24,307 bases of DNA from Plakobranchus ocellatus (GCA_019648995.1 BLXT01001518.1:57901-82207), one strand, 5' to 3'; shown: positions 1-10,569, counted from the first letter of the stretch. Made by a program: numbers and translations. The notes: generated from the letters alone by a model not told the origin.

Positions 1-15
1 CCCCCCCCCCCCCCC
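1..15. repeat. Poly-C run at the window edge
   Basis: Fifteen consecutive C residues open the window, directly next to the end of the charged ORF3-like tail of a gypsy copy. The matching place in copy B (around 17080-17110) has A-rich runs instead of C. It may be a real homopolymer or an assembly edge; the sequence alone cannot decide. Confidence 0.8.
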
Positions 16-712
16 TATCCCAGAACAGAAAGAACAAGTTTGAAACCAACCAATCCGAGTCTCTTTTTTTTTTTCTTCCTTCGGCCTACTACCTGCCACC
101 CGCTGTCCCGAAGCGGGGTCGCATTGCTATCCGAGAGGGATTAACCTCCAGAAACAATTCCTCAGTTTTCTCTGACCAGTTCATCTGTTGCAGTTCCTCT
201 TTCCTGTCAACCCAAACCGATTCAATCTTCATAAGGCTCTCACCCTCGGTGGTTGGGCATTGTGTATCCAAACTCGCTACTTCCTGCACTAAGTCAGCCC
301 GCTTCTCCTCTCACTTTCAATCTCCTTTACACCTTATACTCTTTTGCCTCATCCACTGGTTCGACCGTTGCCTCATCCACTGGTCTGGCCTTACCTTTCC
401 TATTAGCGTTCTCCTCGCAACTCTCTCACTCAACTGTGACATCTTCTTTCGCTTCTCTTCCGTTCCCTTTTCCTTCTTTGCGTTCACCTCCAATTTAGCC
501 TTCTCCACCTGCTAACTGACAACCACCTCGACCGCGCTCTTCTTACCTGTTTCCTGTCTTCAGTGATCAAACTGTCTTTCAACCTTGGAGATGGTTGTCT
601 GCCCCACCTCCACCATCGATGGAACTTCCTCTGACTTCCTACTGCAATATCATTCAGAAGGAGACAGGCCACCCGCCAGTGTTTAAGTATCGCAAGGTAG
701 TTTACCGGGAAG
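16..712 (-). pseudogene. Gypsy ORF3-like charged C-terminal region, copy A (relic)
   Basis: This stretch is homologous to 17020-17730 of copy B at both nucleotide and peptide level. Shared peptides include a Q-E-V-A-x-x-D-x-x-C-P-x-T-E-G-E-S block and E-E-L-F-L-E near the end. The reading frame is rich in Lys, Glu and Arg and broken by stops and frameshifts. A ~24-bp tandem duplication (about 340-395) repeats a P-V-D-E-A peptide; copy B expands a different stretch instead. The function of this tail is unknown to me. In copy B it ends the third ORF downstream of pol. Here it follows protease-linker sequence directly, so the whole RT to ORF3 N-terminal part has been deleted, with the junction near 700. 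Confidence 0.6.
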
Positions 713-713
713 T

Positions 714-1320
714 CCTCTGCAGTTGTCTTACTACTCATAGCCATGATTTGACTTATTGGGGTTGCTTTTGCTATTATCGCAGCCTTTTCTAAAAGTACCT
801 CACGATCTTCAGGATCAATTTTACACAGTTTTAAAGTTGGATCATGTTGTACCAGGATCCTGAGTGACAACAACATCGTGCTCTCTATTACGTATTTAAT
901 TTCGGGATCTAATCTTGCCTTATATAGAATGTTGCCATAGTCTAGGTTCCACAGAAGTTTTCTCGCAAGATAACGGATTGTAGTCTTCTCTCTTGGGAAG
1001 ATTGTTAACTTTCCACCTTTAACTTCTAGCTCCTTTTTTCTAAAAATCGATCACCGACTGATGTTTTTTCGTGAAAATCACAGATAAAAGTATATCATCC
1101 TGAATAGGAACTACATAAATCAACCGGACCTTGCTGAATATTTACAGGACCTATTATGTATACCTAAAAAGTTTTATCTCCCTCACCGTGTACATATTTT
1201 CTACGTTACCGTTCTTATCTGGAGTTCCCAACCTCTCAAAAAACTGGTTTGAAATATTGTAATATGCTACCGTGTCTATGGTAGCTTAAGTCATTGTTCC
1301 CTCTATTTTGACCAAAACTT
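714..1320 (-). pseudogene. Gypsy retropepsin (protease) and protease-RT linker, relic
   Basis: Retropepsin is the aspartic protease that processes Gag-Pol in the particle. Reading the minus strand with frameshift tolerance gives K-I-E-G-T-M-T, a stop, then A-T-I-D-T-V-A at 1266-1285, where the family has DTG or DTA; the Gly is Val here. Further on come P-I-Q-D-D-I-L-L and K-K-H-Q-S-V-I-D-F, matching the second half of gypsy proteases where the flap and the G-x-D-F-L strand lie. The linker at 714-880 (I-A-K-A-T-P-I-S-Q-I-M) aligns with 21700-21800 of copy B. Several stops make it non-functional. This is the only protease in the window; copy B lacks it. Confidence 0.7.
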
Positions 1321-1850
1321 GGTATGCCGCCCCATACCCTACCCTTTGCACATGGATCGAGCTGTCCACCTGCGACCGCCATTTTACCCAGAGGTCAAGG
1401 GTGTACTTGAGGCTGAGAGGCGGACCTATTTCTCCGCCCTTTCTAGTTTGAAACATCCTCTACTTTTCCGGTACCTTAATTCAGACTTCTCGTTTGGGGC
1501 ATTGAATGTTTCTCTTTCCCGCATCCGAAACAATTGCCTGGAGATAGCGATCGCAACCGCATCGGGGATCTTGTCGGTGATGAGGAATTAAGACGCCGCT
1601 CCATTAGAGTTGTTAATCGAGAGCATGTAAGATCTTTCACTCTGTTGTCTAATTTGTCTTATTCAACAAGTGACTGCTTGAATTTGACCTTTTCATGTGC
1701 AACATCTTTTGGAACTTTTCCCCTAATGTTCACCCAATTCGAATTCCGATTTGATCGTAACAACAGTCGATCATCTGTTGCTGCCCATATCTCTTGTCTG
1801 TTTGGCCAATATGCTTATCTTTTTGACTCGGTGTTGGTTTTTCGTACCAC
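1320..1850 (-). pseudogene. Gypsy nucleocapsid region with CCHC zinc knuckle, relic
   Basis: Between capsid and protease, the minus strand reads a basic Ser/Arg stretch and then N-C-F-G-C-G-K-E-K-H at about 1503-1540. That fits the C-x2-C-x4-H start of a retroviral-type zinc knuckle, which binds genomic RNA during packaging. The last cysteine (Q-C-P) is present in another frame, so a single-base indel breaks the motif. Stops occur on both sides. The order capsid, knuckle, protease is the expected gag-pol order, which supports the call. Copy B has no counterpart: it passes from capsid to linker in about 50 bases. Confidence 0.65.
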
Positions 1851-2290
1851 ATTTTCCGGGAGTCTCTTGAGGCCACCTCTATGTTTTTCAGCCATTCAAT
1901 TTTCCGAAAAGCAACATCTTATGACGCGGGAAGCCCCTACTTACAGGCCATTAACCGGCTATCCGATCTCTACACCCAAACAAAATCTCATAGTGATTAC
2001 TAGCGACATACCGACCAACTGAGATCCCTTTGGGCCAGCCTTTCTTGCCAGGTCCTCTTCTCTATCAGTCCATTCATGTAGATTCTCCGCGTTTTGCATT
2101 CTTAATAAGCATCATCAGGCCTTATTTTATCCGAAAATCTTTGCGACATATACACTGCTAAACTTGCGTCCATTCCAAATTGGATTAGTACCTAGAATAT
2201 TGACCGCATACATTTATTGCACGTCTTTGCTGTGAACCAAACAGCAATCTTTTAGCGACATCGTTGGACAAATCTTTTGGGTCGCGAATA
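1850..2290 (-). pseudogene. Gypsy Gag capsid relic, copy A
   Basis: The minus strand is clearly homologous to copy B gag at 21812-22290. One frame gives D-L-S-N-D-V-A-K-R-L-L-F against copy B E-L-S-D-D-E-A-K-R-L-L-L, and further on M-R-F-C-L in both. Capsid multimerises to form the particle shell. The frame shifts at least once near 2270 and stops interrupt the rest. At its upstream edge (about 2290) it abuts the end of another gag copy, so capsid C-terminus is followed by capsid N-terminus. Confidence 0.7.
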
Positions 2291-2760
2291 TGCCCACACA
2301 ATCTCTCCTCTCGGCAGGATATCTATTTGGGGACCTATCTGTTCCTGGAGAGAAATCTCGGCAGCTTACCCAGTCTGGGGAATACCCGCGGGATCGATGG
2401 GGAGGCTCAGTTTTACTCCATTTAGGTGAATGCTCTCTGCCACGGTAGTCATCACGACCCGAGGCCAACCACCCCCATAATCGTGCGGAGAACGAACAGC
2501 ACGGACTGTTACGTCTGATACTCCCTTCTTCCCCCGCGAGCCATAGACAGCAGCATGGTTGAACTGGAACTGCAAAATGTCCCTGATCGCGTCATCCAGA
2601 GATTTTGGATGCATATAAGCTGCGTGCACACCAGCTTCACGATCAATGCATCCCGAGCAGAGCTTCAAAACCATCTGCTTGATTTCTCGCTTATACATGC
2701 CAGTACATTAGAAATAAATTGGATAAGAGCCCAATCAACGTAATGGGCAAGAACTGCAGA
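2290..2760 (-). pseudogene. Second Gag capsid C-terminus with basic linker, relic
   Basis: An open frame (2366-2698) starts with Q-M-V-L-K-L-C-S-G-C-I-D-R-E-A-G-V-H-A-A, then P-K-S-L-D-D-A-I and a Q-F-N-H-A-A-V-Y-G block. This is the C-terminal capsid subdomain typical of invertebrate gypsy Gag, in which the protein meets its neighbours in the lattice. After Y-G the frame changes to a Ser/Arg/Pro-rich linker (about 2290-2550, with R-S-R-G-Y-S-P-D-W), as expected before a nucleocapsid. The peptide differs enough from the capsids at 1850-2290 and 21812-22297 to suggest another subfamily. No N-terminal half is visible upstream. Confidence 0.65.
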
Positions 2761-2951
2761 AAGGCAAACCTAAAAAGCAAAGAGTAATGTGAGCAAGGCA
2801 AAAAGACGAGTAATTGAGGCCTAACAAATCTGATATTGTAAGTCACTCACCCCAAACGCCGAGACAAAATTCAAGCTGCAAGCTGCATACGACTTTGAAC
2901 TGGATAGTACTCATCAAAGTGCGATTATTAATGAGCATGAAACAAATACAA

Positions 2952-3022
2952 CGCACATAGATGTAATCATCAAGAATATTAATTATAAAATATCAAGTGA
3001 AATATTCATGCTCGACATAAAA
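2952..3022. repeat. Direct repeat, left copy, bracketing the RT fragment
   Basis: About 70 bp starting GCACATAGATGTAATCA and ending GACATAAAAC are repeated at 3884-3953 with only scattered differences, near 88% identity by eye. Homology of the RT/RNase H block to copy B begins right after this copy. Confidence 0.85.
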
Positions 3023-3882
3023 CTCCCTTATGCGATGACTTTTCTTCACGCTCTCGTACTAGCGACAACTCTGCCGGTAATGCCACATCCGAGGCATCTG
3101 TATCTAGGATGAAATGTTTCGTTTTTGTTGGTATGGCCCGGAACGAAGGTTGATTTATACCAGATGTTGATCCACTTCTCACCTATCTTGTATAGCTACG
3201 TTGTACAGTGGTTCTGAATTTTCCGAAAATTTTGGAATAAATTGTCGATGATAATTGGGTATCCCTAAGAACTTTAAAAGGTCGTTCGCTTTTTGGGACT
3301 GTGGCCACTTCTGTATAACTTCCATGGATTCCTGATTCATTTTCACGTCTTATTTGGTGACCTTCCTTCTCATGAATAGTATCCAATTTTTTTTTCTCAA
3401 TTCGCATTTCCGATGTTTCAGCTTTCTTTTATATTGTTGGAAACCAATCTAGCACTTCGGTCAAGTTGTGAAGATATTCCTAAAATACATTCCTGAAGAT
3501 ATTCCTGAATTATCATCCAGTTTACTGAACCAGCAGTTACTGTGAAACGCGCCTATGCAATCTTCGATTACTGATTGGGCGAAAACGTCTTTCTTTGTCA
3601 ACTTGTTTAAAGCAAGGTAATCCACACACCATCGAACCGTTCTATCGCGTGTATGAATAAGCACTGGTGCTGCCGCCCAATCCGACATCGAAGGCTGAAT
3701 AACACCTACTGCCAACATTTTCTCCATGCTTAAGTCCTCCTCTGCGAAATGTATATGGGCTCGTCTAATTTTTGGTTTAATATGCTTTGCTTTCCCGGTG
3801 TCGATTGAGTGCGAAACCGCAGTGAAATTACCCAATCCTAAATCCGATTTCGCGAAAACATCTTAATATAATGTTTTAAGAG
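3022..3882 (-). pseudogene. Gypsy reverse transcriptase and RNase H start, internally deleted
   Basis: RT copies genomic RNA into DNA and RNase H removes the RNA strand. The open frame 3461-3835 carries I-D-T-G, G-V-I-Q-P-S-M-S-D-W-A-A-A-P-V-L, a R-W-C-V-D-Y-L-A-L-N segment and the motif A aspartate in F-S-K-L-D-D-N-S. Just after that the palm is missing: the YLDD region is deleted and the sequence resumes in the connection domain (W-P-Q-S-Q-K, N-Y-H-R-Q-F-I-P-K-F near 3210-3310). RNase H follows with L-D-T-D-A-S near 3090-3105. Frames differ between segments. Homology to 20590-21600 ends sharply at both edges, where the direct repeats begin. It cannot be active. Confidence 0.8.
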
Positions 3883-3883
3883 A

Positions 3884-3953
3884 GCACATAGATGTAATCA
3901 CTAAGAATATTAAACATATAATATCGAGTGAAATATTGATGCTGGACATAAAA
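3884..3953. repeat. Direct repeat, right copy, bracketing the RT fragment
   Basis: This is the partner of 2952-3022, in the same orientation. It begins exactly where homology of the RT fragment to copy B stops (AATGTTTTAAGAG, then the repeat). Confidence 0.85.
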
Positions 3954-5084
3954 CGTTCAGATTCAGAGTTATCAGGCACATTCGTCTCCAGACTCAAGAT
4001 TCCCTTAAGACTCCTTAGTCCAGAGCAAATGCCAGTTGAAAGTTTGAATAGATCTAGATCAAAAGGTGACGTACGGACCGGAAAGCAATATATCCAAACA
4101 AACTAACATGCATCAAACGCTAACTGTAGGACCGTAATAAAAATATTGATAACCATAAATGAGATCAATGTTGTATAAATCCAAGGTAAACGTGACGGAA
4201 AATTATGAATAAAAACCAAGCAACGTAGATCTATTTAATGCAGTAGTGATCTGTAAGTCGAACCTATAGATGAGGATCTAGACCAAATCCCAACCTGACT
4301 CGAGAATAGTGATTACAATAGAGATGTATTTCAACAAGAAATATAATACGAAAAAAGTCTACTTCAGATTTGGTATATCCAGATCCATAAAATATTCACC
4401 CAAGTACAAATAGAAATATTACCCATCCAATGTAGACTTAAATCGATCTAGAATCAGGCCATAGACAATGTATAAATTTTTTATTTTATTTTAGACTTGG
4501 TAACCTCAATGTGGAATTGGCGGTCGAATAGGAGAAATGGATTAATAAATCTGACAATGCATATAATTTACCTAATTCGAACTTAGATCCAGATTATATA
4601 AGTAATACTAAAGAAATCTGTACTAAGGTCAATTCGATACAGAAAAATTGATCCAGATGCAAAATATTGAATATAGAATATAGATTCTACGCCAACCACA
4701 AGCAATGGCGGCAAACATAAAGTAAGTCTAGGCGATATCAAGGAAGACCTGTTGCTAAACTAGATCGAGGATTTATTTTAGTAAAAATATATGGGTAAAA
4801 CAACAAATAGATCTATTTCATGTAAGGTTCGGGTGCTCGCAACACCAGTGTAGTAAATACCGGTACTGTAAGCCAGGGCGTACTAATTATCAATATGTCT
4901 AGATATGTATCCCGACCAATGCACTTGCGGCAGCAGAATGGATAACGTGTCTGCTTTGTGCGATGGTCAAGACCTATAACTCCCTGTTGCGTTATCCTTA
5001 GCAACTTTAGGCATACTGGTAGACATGACGTAGGAGAATACGGTATACTCAATTATTCGGTAACCCTTGACCCCGGAGGCAGTT
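3954..5084. other. AT-rich DNA without recognisable gene
   Basis: I see no supported gene. Many GATCTA/AGATCT-like words recur between 4040 and 4810 without a clear period. A 79-codon minus-strand frame at 4813-5052 (with C-C-R-K-C) lies downstream of the integrase block; I do not recognise it and treat it as unsupported. Confidence 0.6.
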
Positions 5085-5645
5085 CATCAACTTAACTCTA
5101 CACTATTCTCACGCTGATTAACAAAATCGTTAGTGTTCCAATTTCTCACACCACCGCTATTTTGTTGGATTACTATATGTTCCGATATAGTGATTTCCCG
5201 ACTTAACATTATCTTATTACCTAGTGTTCCGATTCACTGACGCTCGTAGTGCTTTTGTGACTTGACGCTGATTTTTTGCCATAAAGCACCTAATGAGGTA
5301 AGTAAGAGTCCATTATGCCTTTCAACTTGCCCATTGCTCGCGGGACGATAGATGTGGTTCTCACCTTATGGACCTGTATTAATGTACACATCGCTTGAAA
5401 CAGACCACTCTCGAAATTTCTATCTTGATCAGAAAAAATTTCAAGGGGACACCCCAGTCGACAGATTAGATTGTCTACCACAACTTGAGCTGTGGTTTCA
5501 GCTATTTGATAAGATAATGGGACATATCCCACCCATTTGGTAAAATGGTCCATCTTAACTAGAATATATCTATTATCCGCCACCACACTGGCAAAGGACC
5601 CAAAAAATCCAAATAAACCCCCTTCAATGGAGTCCCGGCATGTAA
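5085..5645 (-). pseudogene. Gypsy integrase catalytic core fragment
   Basis: Integrase inserts the cDNA into host DNA. The block aligns with 19290-19700 of copy B. It shows R-Y-I-L-V-K-M-D-H-F-T-K-W-V, then V-V-D-N-L-I-C-R-L-G-C-P-L-E-I-F-S-D-Q. Codons for the three catalytic acids survive at about 5608, 5429 and 5322, but in different frames: the first Asp (L-D-F-L-G-P) and the final Glu (Q-V-E-R-H-N) are each out of frame with the middle part. The distal part (about 5085-5240) reads like the region after the core, with R-E-I-T-I-S-E-H and G-G-V-R-N-W-N. Zinc domain and chromatin-end domain are absent. Confidence 0.8.
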
Positions 5646-6153
5646 AGTCTTCCGTATATTGAGATCGTATAAATAGGGCGTTTTTAAGTCCGTTGTAGTT
5701 CTTTTTCTCCTGAGGAAGAATGTGTAAAACTTGTAGGGAATCCCCCGTGATTAGATTTGATAAAGCGATAAACTTTTCATCCTCGTTCCATTTTGCTTGG
5801 TCAGCCAACGTCTCAAACCTTGTAATATATGCATCTAAAGCATCTGTACTTGGGTTAAAATTAGGCAGCTTTGGTAGTTTGCTCAAATTTGTCTTTTTAG
5901 AGTCCTCTGATTTGATTTCCCTTGTCGCTGGGTTAGCCGCTATCGCTTGTTCTCTGTCTCTTTCTAACTCATTCAGTCTTATCTTTGCTTCTCTTTCAAG
6001 TTTACGTTCTTCTCTGTCTATGGTTTCCTTTTCTTTTCTTTCCTTGGTACATTTTTCTACTTTTTCTTCCACAAATTTATGCAATTCTTCACCTTTTATT
6101 CCCAACTCCTTGCCTATTGCTAGAAATCTTTCACAATCATCAGCCATTTTCAA
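5646..6153 (-). pseudogene. Gag N-terminal half of a second gypsy lineage, fused to integrase
   Basis: The frame starts at M-A-D-D-C-E-R-F-L (Met at 6147, with another Met two codons earlier) and is open for about 170 codons. A Lys/Glu/Arg-rich coiled-coil-like region (residues ~25-75) precedes the capsid N-terminal signature K-L-P-K-L-P-N-F-N, then D-A-Y-I-T-R-F-E, an A-L-S-N-L-I-T-G-D-S-L-Q-V block and Y-N-G-L-K-N-A-L. That is classic Retrotrans_gag layout, unlike the capsids at 1850-2760 and 21812-22297. It stops being Gag near 5645 and runs without a stop into integrase. Upstream (about 6210-6235) is a weak tRNA-primer-like word, TGACGCCTGTG on the minus strand, which I do not count as proven. 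Confidence 0.75.
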
Positions 6154-9100
6154 TGGTTATGGACAGAATGATAAGTTTCAGCAAAAAGGTTTTTGATAAC
6201 AGTAAAAAAAAAATAGTTACACAGGCGTCATATAGGAAAAAAAAATTTCTTGTTAACGCATTGAGTGTAATAAAGTAAAATGTTCTCCTTTTGTAATTTC
6301 AGATAATTTAAGTTAGTGTAGCAACTCTGTTGATACTGAATGAATAGGAAATTATGAAAAACAAAATTTTAGTGCTTTTCCTCTCGCTCTGCAGACACAA
6401 TTCTCTCCACCTATGAAGTCAATCTTCATACATGTATATATATGTGCTCAGTTTTATATTAGTAAGTTATGCCTTACTTCTCATTGAAAATTCAGTTAAC
6501 ATTAACAAATGTAACGTCAGATCAGGAATTCTGATTTATGTGACTGTATTTATAAACTTCATAAAAGACAATGAACTGTGATCACTGAAATCTCTTTACT
6601 TTAAGGCATAGGTATAATCTCGTGTTATGTGAGAGACTCATTCCCTATAATTTACCCAAGTTTAACACGCAATCATTGAAGCACTGCGCGAAGAGGTTTT
6701 TAACACAGAACTATGACAGAAGCAATTTCAACATTGACCTCAACCTTAGGTTTAAATTCAAGTGGTTAACAATCTTACGGTTATGAAAGAATAGTTTTGC
6801 AAATGAAACCTGCGGTTATCTATAGCTCTATTTATGCCAAAATTAACTCTGAAAGTCTCCGGAATGATAAAGCTCAAACATTCATCAACATAATATATAA
6901 CAAACACCTCTAGTGTGTAGACCCATAAATGTCGATATATCTATGTTGTATCCTTATTATTTAACATGCGCATGTATTGAGTAATCACTCTTCAATCATA
7001 GCAGCACCCTTTGAGTATGAGACATTTTATTCATGCATTTCTATGCATATGTGTACCTGTATCATATAGAGAAATGTTTACCATTAATTTTAGTAAAATC
7101 TGAGGAGAGTGTAATCATTTAAATTCACAGTCATAAATTCAGATCATTGAGTGTCAGGAATATGTTACAAGAAAGAAATTACTGAAAATGTTTATAAGTT
7201 AAGAATAAATGACGACACAGAAATATAAGGTACACAGAAATATAAAACTGGGCCACAATAACTCTAAACCATTAATACTGAAAGTGAATTATTCTTTTGT
7301 GGTACCCTACAACAATCAGGTAATGGGACTATTATTTTTTTTTTCCTTTTTAAACACCGAACGTGATGATAGAAGACAAGAGGCTACAACTTCCGAAATT
7401 CGTATACTCACACTTTTATACCGCAATCAGCACTACGAGACAACTCTATTATTGTAAGAAAAAAAATTATTTTGATAAAATAATTCTACAGAACGTTGAT
7501 TTGAAATGATCTCAGTGTTTTTGTATATTTTATTGGGTAAAGAAGTACAAAGTACGTATAATGAGAAAGACCCACCTTATCTACCTTGTTAATCTCACAT
7601 TGCCAACAGTCAGTTAGAAAAATTGGGGTAGCCTAAATTTGGAACTAAACCGTTGTTGTAGAAAATTGACACAGTAGATCTAGGAAAACACTAAGAGTCT
7701 TTCAAAACAAGCACCACCAACCGCCCGCATAAGATTTGAAGGAAAAAAAAAATTGACAGAATAATATTGTAAATATTCCTAGTTGTGTGGATGTCGCAAA
7801 GACCCACAAAAATTCTCGAACATTGGCCGGCAAGAATAAGGCAACAATAGTCAACAGGTACTTATCTTATTTTTCTTCTTTGATGTGCTGCTTTTCCCTC
7901 ATAGGGTTAGACTTTCGACTAGGCTTTAGTTATTGTGGTCCGTAACGCTCCGTTTCCGTAGCTCTTGAGTCAACTCCCAAGCGCCTCACAACCTGAGCCT
8001 GACACACCAAACTGGGCTTCTTTCCTGGAGGAAAATTAAAATGTGTCTTTATCTTTGTCCAACTCCATGTAAATATTTTGTTATTTTGGGGTTAATATTT
8101 TGCTCCGGGTAGAATTATAATAATTAGAGCTATTTAAATAAATTCGACTGCATTTGAAATTATCCGTATGGCACCAACGAACAATTAAAAAAAAAAAGGA
8201 TTTCAACTCTTACGACCAATAAAATAAAAAAAATTATTTCAAGTTTAAACTTGTAGTCGTTATAGATTTAAGTTTAAGTCATTCATCTGTGCCACCCGAA
8301 CAATCGAGGTCCCCTAAATCTTAACTTTCCATCCAGTTGTACAACTCATGTTGTAAATAGATTCACAAATTCAATTTTAAGATATCAGTGTGAGTTCAAT
8401 CTTGTCAAAGGAATTAGATTCCCTTAATAATATAATTACATTCTATATCAGTAGGAAATGTTGACTTGTATAATTAAATTTAAATTTATTTGTTTTATTA
8501 TATTTAAATTTCCTCCTTAGGTTAAATTTTATACGACTGCTGCAATACAGACTGATTTAACACTAAAAGGCACAAAAAAAAAACCAAACGTTTAATTATA
8601 AAAACCAATTGAAATAATGACAAACTTTGCAGAATTTAAATTTTGAGGCCCTGGACAGGTTTATTTATAAAAAAAAATAATAGAAAAGTATTAAAAAAAA
8701 ATTATTCTTTAAAAGGACGATACTAAGTTAAAGGAAAAGTCAAATCGTATTCCCCCTTAATTAAGGTCTACAATAACAGAATAAGTCATTACTTAACTTA
8801 ACTTAACAAGTTGTCTGGTCTTGCTAGGGTAAGTCCCGATCAGTCTCAGAAGCTTGCCTTCCTCGTTGCCCTAGATCTAGCTCAATTCTAATCGAGCTGT
8901 CTTGAGTAGTGAGTTCAAAGTTCACCGTCCAGTTTATCTTTACTTTTACAGCTTAAATAAAAAAAAATTACAGTCGCATGTTTTCTATTGTGGACATCCT
9001 CATTCGTTGGGGAAAGCCAAGAGAGTATTCATTTGCCACACTGTTGCTCATGGAGTTGTAGCTCACCGGCTTAATTAACTTAAATTTATAATTGCTTAAA

Positions 9101-9714
9101 TGTCATACAAGGCACATGCAATATAACGTTTTTTTTTTTTCTCCAAAAAGTGAGTCCTTACAGTTTTATGTGATCGAAAATATACATATTAATAGATCTA
9201 GTATCTAGTTGTGTCATTGAAGTTTTACTGTCATTGCTTTTGATCAATGATTCATCAAAACAGCAATGCTAGTGCATATCTTTGCTTTTTAGTCAATACA
9301 ACGTGAAAAAAAAAAACCGTTACTGTTGTAAAGAGGAGATTTTTCGTCTTTGGTTTTAAGCAATAGATCTATACAAAAAAAAAGACGATGAAATATTTCT
9401 TGCCTGTATAAAGGGAAAAGAGAAAAAAATGATTAATTAAAAAAAATCACAATTTAGATGACTAAGATATACGACACATTCCACTTCTAACTAAATCCAT
9501 GAATTCACTATCAGACCGGCCAATGTGTCCGCTGTGTTATGTGTGCAGGCGAAGAGGGAAAAAGACCTTGTCTCTTGTCTTTCTTACTTTTTTACCTAAC
9601 TATTAGCCAATCACGGATCGCCACGCCGCCTACGTCTGAAGCGTCTTGTCGGTGTCAAATATTAAAAAAGGCTGACACAAAAAAACCCAGAACAATAAAA
9701 AGTGACTGTCAGTC
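6154..9714. other. Long AT-rich stretch without recognisable gene
   Basis: I find no ORF with recognisable domains, no tRNA and no clear terminal repeats. Poly-A and poly-T runs of 8-12 bases are frequent (for example near 7330, 7745, 8190, 8575, 9130, 9310). GC-richer patches at about 7880-8035 and 8810-8935 stand out and may be old repeats. Short plus-strand frames such as 7209-7457 look like chance. Confidence 0.6.
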
Positions 9715-10490
9715 AACAATATATTACTTCAACAAGTACCATTGGACTTCGCATGTGTCGGGCAGGTTTTTTCTTATTCCGGTTGCAGACTGCGCAAGCG
9801 CGTACAAAATTAACCTTATGGCCCACAAATTTTCGTTCAGCCTTCTCTTTAGTTCGAGCCACTCCCCGATGTCCAGCTAGTGGAATATCATGGCATAATG
9901 ATATAATATCGTGATAATTCTTTTGTACCAGCAGTCTTTCACATAACTCATCACCCCGATAGGCAAGACCATCTCTTAATATGAAGATCTCTTTGTTTAC
10001 CCAGAGCTTCTTCGCAACGGGACTAGCCAAGATACTAACTCTACGTGCGTGGCTTCGGTTCCGCGTTCCAACCACGAGTAAAAGCTGAAATATCTGGGTC
10101 CTGTTTTGGGCTAGTGGAAATATCTGTACTCGTTTTTCCGCTATCCAGCAAACTGGTTGATCGTGAATACCAATACATTGTACTCTTTTCTCTAAGTTTC
10201 AGAGCTCAATGACTAGTACAATCACTTCTTCGAAAAACTCTTTCCATTCATTAGCGCTATGAAAATATTTACAGCCCTTACACGGTAAGCGGTCTAGGAT
10301 ATTTCTATATTGTCCTTTTTCCAGAATCCGTGAACTTTGATGCTCCTTGCCAGCCCAGTAGAGAATATCTATGTCGAATTGACTCAACTCCTCTAGATAC
10401 CAAACAATCTGCCCTTGTGGTTCTTTAAAGCACAGTAACTGTACCAAGCTGGTGTGAGCCGTCCTATCTCGAATTTCCTTCTCAATTGAG
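9715..10490 (-). pseudogene. Gypsy RNase H end, tether and integrase zinc (HHCC) domain
   Basis: The upstream half (10199-10447) gives F-K-E-P-Q-G-Q-I-V-W-Y-L-E-E-L, D-I-L-Y-W-A-G-K-E-H, the RNase H tail seen also at 20340-20460. The downstream half (9713-10075) gives L-C-H-D-I-P-L-A-G-H-R-G-V-A-R-T-K-E-K and C-A-V-C-N-R-N-K-K-K, an intact His-His-Cys-Cys zinc domain that integrases use for multimerisation. Copy B has lost three of these four ligands, so this fragment keeps the older state. Homology stops near 9715 just before the catalytic core and near 10490 within RNase H. One or more frameshifts lie between the halves (10076-10198). Confidence 0.8.
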
Positions 10491-10569
10491 TAAATACAAA
10501 GTAATCAGGCACCAGCTAAATATTATATTGAAAACTAAACGGTACCCACAAAGTTAATTAATGATAAAG

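Noticed and set aside
1319..2022. Plus-strand ORFs of 90 and 162 codons
   Set aside because: They are antisense to the gag, zinc-knuckle and protease relics, which explain the sequence better.
4813..5052. 79-codon minus-strand ORF with C-C-R-K-C
   Set aside because: It is next to the integrase fragment but has no gypsy homologue in copy B and no recognised motif.
5720..6196. 158-codon plus-strand Ser/Phe-rich ORF
   Set aside because: Antisense shadow of the Gag coiled-coil region.
9048..9062. TAGCTCACCGG resembling a tRNA A box
   Set aside because: There is no B box or cloverleaf within a plausible distance.
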